Positions 22,501 to 34,500 of a stretch of 64,000 nucleotides of DNA are shown one piece after another. The notes beneath the pieces were generated by a model. That model did not search any database, had not been told where the DNA came from, and saw only the letters and a program-made list of their open reading frames with translations. Each line of letters starts with the position of its first letter. Position 1 is the first letter of the stretch. Origin of the DNA: Cydia pomonella (lineage: Eukaryota; Arthropoda; Insecta; Lepidoptera; Tortricidae); assembly GCF_033807575.1 (NCBI RefSeq), contig NC_084704.1, positions 9,447,056 to 9,511,055 of the forward strand. The letters are read 5' to 3'. The position numbers were made by a program, and so were the translations under genes.

Positions 22501-25500
22501 CAGGAAAATTATTTTGAATATCTTTTTATTAAAACGAAGCTGGTGCCACGAACATTCTCTCTTTTGCTCGTCTGACTTTTTGTATTGTATGAATAAGGTA
22601 CGGAACCCTCCATTATGCGTTTCCCGACACGCACTTGGCCAGTTTTTCTAGTACGGATGTACACAAAAAGAGGAACAATAACAATAATCAAAATTATAGT
22701 TAGGTATGTCCAATATTCCACAACAGTAATCCGCCACAGGTATTGTTTTGTACATACCTACTATACCTTACCTTTTCCCGTAAATAAAAATATATTAAGT
22801 ATCAAAATACCCAGTGTCATCTTACACCCAAATTTAATTTAAGTTACATCTCAATAACAATATACACTCATTTATTAACTCTTCCGCAATAACAACAACC
22901 ACAAAACGAAAAGAACCAAAGAACAGATGGCCTACCGCGAACCACGTTCGACGTGTTGCCTCCCTGTCACACTTACGCACAAATTTACCAGTGCGACAGA
23001 GAGGCAACACGTCGAACGTGGTTCGTGGTAGGCCCTCAAGTCATTACTGGCAACCGAGCCTATCCGTTCCCAACCCAACACCGTATTTGATAAGTAATTG
23101 GCTTAAAATGTGGGTACGAAACCAATCAAAATCACAAAAAACGTCACATCACGCGGGTGATGCCACCAACGGGTGGCTTAGAAACGGGCACTCGTGTGCG
23201 GTAAATTCAAATCCACTAATGATAACTTATTGCCTAGTCTCGGTCTCGGCAAGAATCTCGGCCCATTTTGGCCGAGAACAGAGACCGAGATCTCGGCCCG
23301 ATTTTTGGCCGAGAATGCCGAGACCGAGACCGAGATCTCGGTCGGACCTTACTTATTACTAGATTCATTATTCTAGTAGCCGTTAGTCAGCGGAGGCCAG
23401 TGCGGTAGGCCACAGTGGAGTTTTAAAATCAATCTGAGATAAATTGTAGAACGTGAATCGGTTGACCCGTACTTCATAAAAATCGGCTCAGGAGAAGAGT
23501 ATTAAATATAATCAAAGAGAATTTGTAAAAGAGGGGTATTGCCAAAGAAATCTTTTTTTGGTGTATTGTCAAATTTACTGCCTTTTTTCGCCACATAATT
23601 AAAACTTTTAGAATGCCATTTTAGACCGCGGGCCAGGAGCATATTTCGTCAGCCATCGCCCGGCTGATACTTTGTCAGATGATAGTTTAGATGCTCTTTT
23701 AAACTAAAAAAACCGTCAGCCGGTTCTATCGCGGTGGAATGACCGTCAGTTGTTGTTTAGAAAATATGCGCCTACCATTTTATGTGCGGCAAAGTATGCG
23801 TAATGTGTAAATTGCGAAATCCGTTGATGGCTTTTTAGGCGATTACACCTGATGAAATGCTACATGCAACGTTTCATGATTTGTTTTTGCTATCATAAAA
23901 GGTATAGCGCTTATTTTTTACATGTTCATGCGACCAGCTGATGTTCTTACCACCGCAATATAACCGGCTGACGATTTTTTAATTAACAACAGCATCTGAA
24001 CTATCATTTGACAAAGTATCAAACGAGAGGCGATGACATTTTTTTTTTGTTTTACGTTTTTCGGTGTTTGCCATTCCTTAACCCACCAACGGAGCGGCAG
24101 CAGACGTCCGCGAGGGTTCTTCATACCTAGCCGTTAACCACTACACGAGTTTTCAGCCGGGAGGCGATTGGTCATAGAAATTGTTCCTGGCTCGCGCTCT
24201 ATTTGACTTTGATCCTTATTCATTCACTGATATGTGTTCAATTTGTTAAATATCAAAAAGTGGCGCCATTTTACCGGGCACTACCCAAAGGTTATCGTGC
24301 CTTCGCTCGAACGATGCTGTTATAACTTTGGCCTTTGATCTATTAGATGGCGCTACTTTTTGATATTTAACAAATTGAACACATATCAGTGAAAGAATAA
24401 GGTTCAAAATCTAATGGCGTTCTAAGTTTTAATTATGTGTTAAAAGATGGCAGTAAATTTACGTCGCTACAAAGTTTTTTTTGACAATACAATTCAAAAT
24501 TTCTGCGATACATTTATAGCAAACTTATTAACTTATATTATATTATCTTTATTTCAGTTATGTCTCACGCTCGCAGCGAATTAGAAACTCCGTTTGAAAC
24601 AGCTGGAATATTATGAGCGTTTATTTTAGAGTCGTGTTTATAATGAATGAGAGATATCCGGGTGGGTACCTTTGGCGGGCGGCTGCGGGTCGGGGTAGCG
24701 GGCGGCGTGGGCGGCGTGGGAGGCGTGGGAGGCGTGCTGGTGCGGCCAGGCGCGCGCGTCGGGCTTGGCGGGCGGCGAGGGCCGGTAGGAGCGCTCGCGC
24801 GCCTCGTAGCGCGCCGGCTCCTTGGCGCGCGTGCCCGGCGGCAGCGGCTGCCGCGCCTCCTCCGCGCTGCCGTTCGCCGCGTACTTCATGCTGCCGGCTG
24901 CGGGCGCTACACGTTAGGGGGGGGGACTCGCCGGCTCGGCCCGACACTGTGGCCGACCTCCAAAATATTGAGCGCCTCTTTTTCATTCGTAACTGTTATT
25001 GTTAAGTTTAACGTTGGCCTGCCGGTCGTCAGTGTGCAAAATTTCACGCCTACGATGTTTGCCGCGAACGAACAGATGTACGAACTTAGTACTCTAAAAG
25101 AGGTGCTAAATTTTCTAGCCGAGGCTGTAAACATGCTGAGGAGTACAACAAAAAGTAAAAAAAAAGCCCTAGTGAAATGGGACTATTATAATTTTAACAC
25201 AAGACTTTTTATTTAGTTTATAAGTTTTGATGTTAATCATATACCTACATAAGCATAAATACACCAGGGTTTTATCAAGGTTTGGCTAACCCGTGTGAGC
25301 TGAATATGCAGCTCTAAATAACTTTTACTATGGGATCAACTCCGCATGCGATATACTGGATAAATTTAAGAAGTAAAATAAAATAACATACATATAGGTC
25401 TATTACCGGCGACGTGTCTTGGGTAGTCGCGCTTGTAGTCGCGGTCGCGGTCGCGCTTGTCGGAACGGTCATAGTTCGCCGGCATCTCGAACCGCGGCGG

Positions 25501-28500
25501 CGGCGGCGCCTCGAACTGGCCGCGGCTTGATGACTGCAGGGCAAACATTGTCAAAATTGGTAAAACTTACGACTACATAATTTTTTTTAACGATGAGAGA
25601 GAGAGTGCAGAGTAGTATCTCGCTTGTAAAGTGGGTGAGCCAGTATTGCGGTAGAGGGAGATAGAGCGAAAGTCTAGAAAAAAGAATCGGTAAACGTCAA
25701 GTAACTAAGGGTCATATCTCACCGGGACAGCGACAGTTGAGACAGAGTCGGTGGATGTCAGTAACTTACACTAATCATGGGTCGCGGCGGCGGGCGCTTG
25801 TGGCGCGGCTCACGCTCGTAGTTGACGAGCGGCGGGCTGGCGGCCGTCTCGCGGTAGATAGAGACAACGACAGTTGAGACAGAGACGGTAGATGTCAGTA
25901 ACTTACACCGACCATGGGCGGCGGCGGCGGGCGCTTGTGGCGCGGCTCGCGCTCGTAGTTGTCCGGCGGCGGGCTGGCGGCCGTCTTGCGGTAGATAGAG
26001 ACAACGACAGTTGAGACAGAGACGGTAGATGTCAGTAACTTACACCGACCATGGGCGGCGGCGGCGGGCGCTTGTGGCGCGGCTCGCGCTCGTAGTTGTC
26101 CGGCGGCGGGCTGGCGGCCGTCTTGCGGTAGATAGAGACAACGACAGTTGAGACAGAGACGGTAGATGTCAGTAACTTACACCGACCATGGGCGGCGGCG
26201 GCGGGCGCTTGTGGCGCGGCTCGCGCTCGTAGTTGTCCGGCGGCGGGCTGGCGGCCGTCTTGCGGTAGATAGAGACAACGACAGTTGAGACAGAGACGGT
26301 AGATGTCAGTAACTTACACCGACCATGGGCGGCGGCGGCGGGCGCTTGTGGCGCGGCTCGCGCTCGTAGTTGTCGGGCGGCGGGCTGGCGGCCGTCTTGC
26401 GGTAGATAGAGACAACGACAGTTGAGACAGAGACGGTAGAAGTCAGTAACTTACACCGACCATGGGCGGCGGCGGCGGGCGCTTGTGGCGCGGCTCGCGC
26501 TCGTAGTTGTCCGGCGGCGGGCTGGCGGCCGTCTCGCGGTAAATAGAAACAACGACAGTTGAGACAGAGACGGTAGATGTCAGTAACTTACACCGACCAT
26601 GGGCGGCGGCGGCGGGCGCTTGTGGCGCGGCTCGCGCTCGTAGTTGTCGGGCGGCGGGCTGGCGGCCGTCTTGCGGTAGATAGAGACAACGACAGTTGAG
26701 ACAGAGACGGTAGATGTCAGTAACTTACACCGACCATGGGCGGCGGCGGCGGGCGCTTGTGGCGCGGCTCGCGCTCGTAGTTGTCGGGCGGCGGGCTGGC
26801 GGCCGTCTTGCGGTAGATAGAGACAACGACAGTTGAGACAGAGACGGTAGATGTCAGTAACTTACACCGACCATGGGCGGCGGCGGCGGGCGCTTGTGGC
26901 GCGGCCCGCGCTCGTAGTTGTCGGGCGGCGGGCTGGCGGCCGTCTTGCGGTAGATAGAGACAACGACAGTTGAGACAGAGACGGTAGATGTCAGTAACTT
27001 ACACCGACCATGGGCGGCGGCGGCGGGCGCTTGTGGCGCGGCTCGCGCTCGTAGTTGTCCGGCGGCGGGCTGGCGGCCGTCTTGCGGTAGGCAGCGCTGC
27101 TCTCGTAGCCGCGCTTGCGACGCTCCTCCTCCAGGCTACGATACACGAATACGAAGTTTAAATTATAAGAGGGAATGTTATGCTCTGGAGGCGCGCATTA
27201 GTTTGGTTTACTGTAGGTACATGCATAAAGACCAATAGCGGAATGAAAATGTGATTTTAATCCGATGATTTAGACGAGTCAAACTTGTAAATACACTCCT
27301 ACACTATAAACAAATATAAATAAGTTACTCATACTGTTAAGGTAGCCCAGATATTGTTTTTCTAAGCATACTCACCGCAGTTGCGCGCGTTTGAGTTCGA
27401 GTCGTTCAAGTTCGAGTTTCTCGCGTTCCAGCCGGTGCCGCTCGCGCTCGAGCCGCAGCAACTCGTTCTTCTCACGCTCAATCTTTTCCCTGTAACCAAA
27501 CGTAACTATGAATTGCGTTTTGGATGCACGCGCGCCGCGCGGGATCTTCCTGCACCACAGTGACAAGAGTCGGGTCGGGAGTACAGACCTCTCGGCGCGC
27601 AGCTTCTCGCGCTCCAGCTCGAGGCGGTGCTTCTCCTGGCGCTGGCGACGCTCGCGCTCGCGCAGCGCGTCCTCGGCCGCGCGCCGCCGCCGCTCCTCCT
27701 CCACCACAGTGACAAGAGTCGGGTCAGGAGTACAGACCTCTCGGCGCGCAGCTTCTCGCGCTCCAGCTCGAGGCGGTGCTTCTCCTGGCGCTGGCGACGC
27801 TCGCGCTCGTGCAACGCGTCCTCGGCCGCGCGCCGCCGCCGCTCCTCCTCCACCACAGTGACAAGAGTCGGGTCGGGAGTACAGACCTCTCGGCGCGCAG
27901 CTTCTCGCGCTCCAGCTCGAGGCGGTGCTTCTCCTGGCGCTGGCGACGCTCGCGCTCGCGCAGCGCGTCCTCGGCCGCGCGCCGCCGCCGCTCCTCCTCC
28001 ACCACAGTGACAAGAGTCGGGTCGGGAGTACAGACCTCTCGGCGCGCAGCTTCTCGCGCTCCAGCTCGAGGCGGTGCTTCTCCTGGCGCTGGCGACGCTC
28101 GCGCTCGCGCAGCGCGTCCTCGGCCGCGCGCCGCCGCCGCTCCTCCTCCACCACAGTGACAAGAGTCGGGTCGGGAGTACAGACCTCTCGGCGCGCAGCT
28201 TCTCGCGCCCCAGCTCGAGGCGGTGCTTCTCCTGGCGCTGGCGACGCTCGCGCTCGTGCAACGCGTCCTCGGCCGCGCGCCGCCGCCGCTCCTCCTCCAC
28301 CACAGTGACAAGAGTCGGGTCGGGAGTACAGACCTCTCGGCGCGCAGCTTCTCGCGCTCCAGCTCGAGGCGGTGCTTCTCCTGGCGCTGGCGACGCTCGC
28401 GCTCGCGCAGCGCGTCCTCGGCCGCGCGCCGCCGCCGCTCCTCCTCCACCACAGTGACAAGAGTCGGGTCGGGAGTACAGACCTCTCGGCGCGCAGCTTC

Positions 28501-31500
28501 TCGCGCTCCAGCTCGAGGCGGTGCTTCTCCTGGCGCTGGCGACGCTCGCGCTCGCGCAGCGCGTCCTCGGCCGCGCGCCGCCGCCGCTCCTCCTCCACCA
28601 CAGTGACAAGAGTCGGGTCGGGAGTACAGACCTCTCGGCGCGCAGCTTCTCGCGCTCCAGCTCGAGGCGGTGCTTCTCCTGGCGCTGGCGACGCTCGCGC
28701 TCGCGCAGCGCGTCCTCGGCCGCGCGCCGCCGCCGCTCCTCCTCCACCACAGTGACAAGAGTCGGGTCGGGAGTACAGACCTCTCGGCGCGCAGCTTCTC
28801 GCGCTCCAGCTCGAGGCGGTGCTTCTCCTGGCGCTGGCGACGCTCGCGCTCGCGCAGCGCGTCCTCGGCCGCGCGCCGCCGCCGCTCCTCCTCCACCACA
28901 GTGACAAGAGTCGGGTCGGGAGTACAGACCTCTCGGCGCGCAGCTTCTCGCGCTCCAGCTCGAGGCGGTGCTTCTCCTGGCGCTGGCGACGCTCGCGCTC
29001 GCGCAGCGCGTCCTCGGCCGCGCGCCGCCGCCGCTCCTCCTCCACCACAGTGACAAGAGTCGGGTCGGGAGTACAGACCTCTCGGCGCGCAGCTTCTCGC
29101 GCTCCAGCTCGAGGCGGTGCTTCTCCTGGCGCTGGCGACGCTCGCGCTCGCGCAGCGCGTCCTCGGCCGCGCGCCGCCGCCGCTCCTCCTCCACCACAGT
29201 GACAAGAGTCGGGTCGGGAGTACAGACCTCTCGGCGCGCAGCTTCTCGCGCTCCAGCTCGAGGCGGTGCTTCTCCTGGCGCTGGCGACGCTCGCGCTCGC
29301 GCAGCGCGTCCTCGGCCGCGCGCCGCCGCCGCTCCTCCTCCACCACAGTGACAAGAGTCGGGTCGGGAGTACAGACCTCTCGGCGCGCAGCTTCTCGCGC
29401 CCCAGCTCGAGGCGGTGCTTCTCCTGGCGCTGGCGACGCTCGCGCTCGTGCAACGCGTCCTCGGCCGCGCGCCGCCGCCGCTCCTCCTCCACCACAGTGA
29501 CAAGAGTCGGGTCGGGAGTACAGACCTCTCGGCGCGCAGCTTCTCGCGCTCCAGCTCGAGGCGGTGCTTCTCCTGGCGCTGGCGACGCTCGCGCTCGCGC
29601 AGCGCGTCCTCGGCCGCGCGCCGCCGCCGCTCCTCCTCCACCACAGTGACAAGAGTCGGGTCGGGAGTACAGACCTCTCGGCGCGCAGCTTCTCGCGCTC
29701 CAGCTCGAGGCGGTGCTTCTCCTGGCGCTGGCGACGCTCGCGCTCGCGCAGCGCGTCCTCGGCCGCGCGCCGCCGCCGCTCCTCCTCCACCACAGTGACA
29801 AGAGTCGGGTCGGGAGTACAGACCTCTCGGCGCGCAGCTTCTCGCGCTCCAGCTCGAGGCGGTGCTTCTCCTGGCGCTGGCGACGCTCGCGCTCGCGCAG
29901 CGCGTCCTCGGCCGCGCGCCGCCGCCGCTCCTCCTCCACCACAGTGACAAGAGTCGGGTCGGGAGTACAGACCTCTCGGCGCGCAGCTTCTCGCGCTCCA
30001 GCTCGAGGCGGTGCTTCTCCTGGCGCTGGCGACGCTCGCGCTCGCGCAGCGCGTCCTCGGCCGCGCGCCGCCGCCGCTCCTCCTCCACCACAGTGACAAG
30101 AGTCGGGTCGGGAGTACAGACCTCTCGGCGCGCAGCTTCTCGCGCTCCAGCTCGAGGCGGTGCTTCTCCTGGCGCTGGCGACGCTCGCGCTCGCGCAGCG
30201 CGTCCTCGGCCGCGCGCCGCCGCCGCTCCTCCTCCACCACAGTGACAAGAGTCGGGTCGGGAGTACAGACCTCTCGGCGCGCAGCTTCTCGCGCTCCAGC
30301 TCGAGGCGGTGCTTCTCCTGGCGCTGGCGACGCTCGCGCTCGCGCAGCGCGTCCTCGGCCGCGCGCCGCCGCCGCTCCTCCTCCACCACAGTGACAAGAG
30401 TCGGGTCGGGAGTACAGACCTCTCGGCGCGCAGCTTCTCGCGCCCCAGCTCGAGGCGGTGCTTCTCCTGGCGCTGGCGACGCTCGCGCTCGTGCAACGCG
30501 TCCTCGGCCGCGCGCCGCCGCCGCTCCTCCTCCACCACAGTGACAAGAGTCGGGTCGGGAGTACAGACCTCTCGGCGCGCAGCTTCTCGCGCTCCAGCTC
30601 GAGGCGGTGCTTCTCCTGGCGCTGGCGACGCTCGCGCTCGCGCAGCGCGACCTCGGCCGCGCGCCGCCGCCGCTCCTCCTCCACCACAGTGACAAGAGTC
30701 GGGTCGGGAGTACAGACCTCTCGGCGCGCAGCTTCTCGCGCTCCAGCTCGAGGCGGTGCTTCTCCTGGCGCTGGCGACGCTCGCGCTCGCGCAGCGCGTC
30801 CTCGGCCGCGCGCCGCCGCCGCTCCTCCTCCACCACAGTGACAAGAGTCGGGTCGGGAGTACAGACCTCTCGGCGCGCAGCTTCTCGCGCTCCAGCTCGG
30901 GGCGGTGCTTCTCCTGGCGCTGGCGACGCTCGCGCTCGCGCAGCGCGTCCTCGGCCGCGCGCCGCCGCCGCTCCTCCTCCACCACAGTGACAAGAGTCGG
31001 GTCGGGAGTACAGACCTCTCGGCGCGCAGCTTCTCGCGCTCCAGCTCGAGGCGGTGCTTCTCCTGGCGCTGGCGACGCTCGCGCTCGCGCAGCGCGTCCT
31101 CGGCCGCGCGCCGCCGCCGCTCCTCCTCCACCACAGTGACAAGAGTCGGGTCGGGAGTACAGACCTCTCGGCGCGCAGCTTCTCGCGCTCCAGCTCGGGG
31201 CGGTGCTTCTCCTGGCGCTGGCGACGCTCGCGCTCGCGCAGCGCGTCCTCGGCCGCGCGCCGCCGCCGCTCCTCCTCCACCACAGTGACAAGAGTCGGGT
31301 CGGGAGTACAGACCTCTCGGCGCGCAGCTTCTCGCGCTCCAGCTCGAGGCGGTGCTTCTCCTGGCGCTGGCGACGCTCGCGCTCGCGCAGCGCGTCCTCG
31401 GCCGCGCGCCGCCGCCGCTCCTCCTCCACCACAGTGACAAGAGTCGGGTCGGGAGTACAGACCTCTCGGCGCGCAGCTTCTCGCGCTCCAGCTCGAGGCG

Positions 31501-34500
31501 GTGCTTCTCCTGGCGCTGGCGACGCTCGCGCTCGCGCAGCGCGTCCTCGGCCGCCCGCCGCCGCCGCTCCTCCTCCACCACAGTGACAAGAGTCGGGTCG
31601 GGAGTACAGACCTCTCGGCGCGCAGCTTCTCGCGCTCCAGCTCGAGGCGGTGCTTCTCCTGGCGCTGGCGACGCTCGCGCTCGCGCAGCGCGTCCTCGGC
31701 CGCCCGCCGCCGCCGCTCCTCCTCGCGCGCCGCTCGGGACCGCTCGCGCGCGCGCGCCACGTCGCGCTCTTTCTGCACAACATGACTCACAGTTGGAATG
31801 AACACAGTTTTACATAATCTTTAATAGAAAAAACCGACTTCACAAACATGGGCGTAGGCAGGTACAGGCAGTCAAATTTTACATACAATGTATGTTGAGC
31901 TCAACGAGGGGTGGGAGGGGGGTTAGGTTCGGCAACGCGCATGTAACTCCTCTGGAGTTGCAGGCGTACATAGGCTACGGATACTGCTTACCATCAGGCG
32001 GGCCGTATGCTTGTTTGCCACCGACGTAGTATTTAAAAAAAAATGCCCCTCTGTGGCGTCCATGTATACCAAGGGTTAACTGGCTGACAACGCCCTTGTT
32101 CACAAGAGTTTAAAACCACAGATATAATAGAAACACCACATAACACACGCAAAATCACGATTTATGTTGAAACCAAGCGTGCCGACTTTTTACTACCTAC
32201 TGTGACGTCACAGCCGAAATTTTGTGATGGGAAATCCAAAACGATTCATAGACACCGATGCCCATTCGCTCCGCTACGATTCAACTGTCTGACTCATACT
32301 CATACATTTTTGTACCCTTTCGACGCATAGTACCAAATTCGCAATTTGCCATTTGGCGTTTCGCGGAGTATTATTTTTATACACGCAAAGCACCAAGTTC
32401 TCACAATACCAAATACGCTTAGTGCCAATACGCATAGTGCCACATATGTTGCGGTAGAGGTAGAGGATAGTTTGAAAGAATATGTATAGATCTGATATAT
32501 GAGTAGGTATATTAATCATCCTACTCTGGGGTGGGGTAATTACAATCCAACGTCGACAGGAAAAAAATACGCTTAAAAATAATACTCAATATTTTATTTA
32601 CTTCCTTTTTTTTTTTTACCTTCAACAAAAATAGAACTTAAAAGTTATCTTTTAATACATAATGTAATATAAGGCATAAGTGAAAGCCTGCCATTGATTT
32701 AAACCATGGTTTTAGATCATAGTCTTGAATATTAAAGAAAACTGCATTTATACATTAAAAAAAAAACTTATACTCAGCTCAGAAATCGAACCCGTTCGAC
32801 TTTTTTTTGTTAATTATGAATGCAGTTTTCTTTGTTGCTAAAATCGACGCCATGGTTCCTAAAAACAGATCTTGCTATGTCTCATAGTTTCCGACTTCAC
32901 CATACTGACCCACTTGGATTGTACACTACCGGGAGTAACGATATTTTTGACGATCACAAAGTGTCACTAGCGAAGTTTCTACTCCGCGTGTTACAGCTTT
33001 GGTAACTAGCAAAGTTGGTACTATGCGAGTTGGTACTATACGAATTACAGATTTGGTAACTAACGTAGTTGGTGTTTTGCGAGTTGATCACTTTACAAAC
33101 TTGGTACTTTACGAAATTGGGGTTTTGCGGAATTGGACATATGAGTATGTTGGCACATTGCGAATTTGGTACTATGCGTCGAAAGGGATTAACATGAATG
33201 ACATTTATTTTCTGACAGACGAATAATCTTTCTCTCAACTTTTACCCTAGTACTGTATTTACTGTTTCAGAGAGATGCACTGCACATCTTAATTCTTTAA
33301 AATGGAACCGTTTGAACACAGAGAATTACATAACCGAAATTCAAAACAGGCTGGTGTTAGTTATAAAACTCGTGGTGTGCGCGCGGTTGCCGGATTTTTT
33401 ATTTTCAAGGGCGCAGTCCTGAGCCTAAATGTGACCGAAACCGCCAAAACGTCCTATTTTGTCATTTGCCATAAGGACGTCATTTGTTTATATCTTTGTA
33501 TGAATAACCTGTCAAGGCGTCCTTATCGCAAGCGAGAAAGTGGGACATTTTGCCTTTCTCAAAGAAACCGGTATTGTAATTTACTCCATTTTGGAGATAA
33601 ATATTTCTTCTTTAATTTCACTTCAATTGTTTGGTGGATTTAAACACAATGTCCGTGTTACAATAACACTATTTTTTTTATACAACGTCGGTGGCAAACA
33701 AGCATACGGCCCAACTGATGGTACGCAGTCTCCGTAGCCTATGTACACCTGCAACTCCAGAGGAGTTACATGCGCGTAATACGTTTTATGTAAAATAAAA
33801 AAAAAAAGACTAAAAATTAACTATGCAATTCAGTTTCCTTAAATGTACTAAGCATCTAGTCTGTATCGCTACAAACACGCGTTGCAGGCGCGTTAGCATC
33901 TCGTCTGTATAGCTCCAAACGCGCGATGCAGGCGTGTTAATAGCACCTCGTATGTATCGTTACAAACGCGCGATGCAGGCGCGTTAATAGCATCTCATCT
34001 GCATCGCTACAAACGCGCGATGCAGGCGCGTTAATAGCATCTCATCTGCATCGCTACAAACGCGCGATGCAAGCGCGTTAGCATCTCGTCTATATCGCTA
34101 CAAACGCGCGATGCAGGCGCGTTAGCATCTTGTCCATATAGTTACAAACGCGCGATGCAGGCGCGTTAGCATCTCGTCTATATAGCTACAAACGCGCGAT
34201 GAAGGCGCGTTAGCAGTGGAGGGGCAAAACCAAAATTTGGTGTGGGCAAGGTACATTTAGCGAGGCCCTCTAAAAACGAATAAGGTCTTACGTTGCGTTT
34301 GAGTTTACGTATTTGAGGCGCCACGCCCCTCGGACCGAGGCCGTAGGCGGTCACCCACACCTAGCGCCGCCTCTGCGCGTTAGCATATCGCCGGTATCGC
34401 TACAAACGCGCGATGCAGGCGCGTTAGCATCGCGTATGTTTAGCTACAAACGCGCGTTGCAGGCGCGTCTGCATCGATATAGGTGTGCAAAGGTCTACAA

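Noticed and set aside
24613..25216. Arg/Gly-rich plus-strand ORFs (130 and 189 codons)
   Set aside because: Antisense shadows of the SAFB penultimate exon.
27506..31783. Minus-strand ORFs of 1425 and 1285 codons as separate genes
   Set aside because: They are the other two frames of the same 149-bp array, open only because the unit has no stop in any minus frame.
27508..31801. A series of 127-codon plus-strand ORFs spaced 149 bp
   Set aside because: Each is the antisense of an array unit and ends at the same TGA; periodic shadows, not genes.
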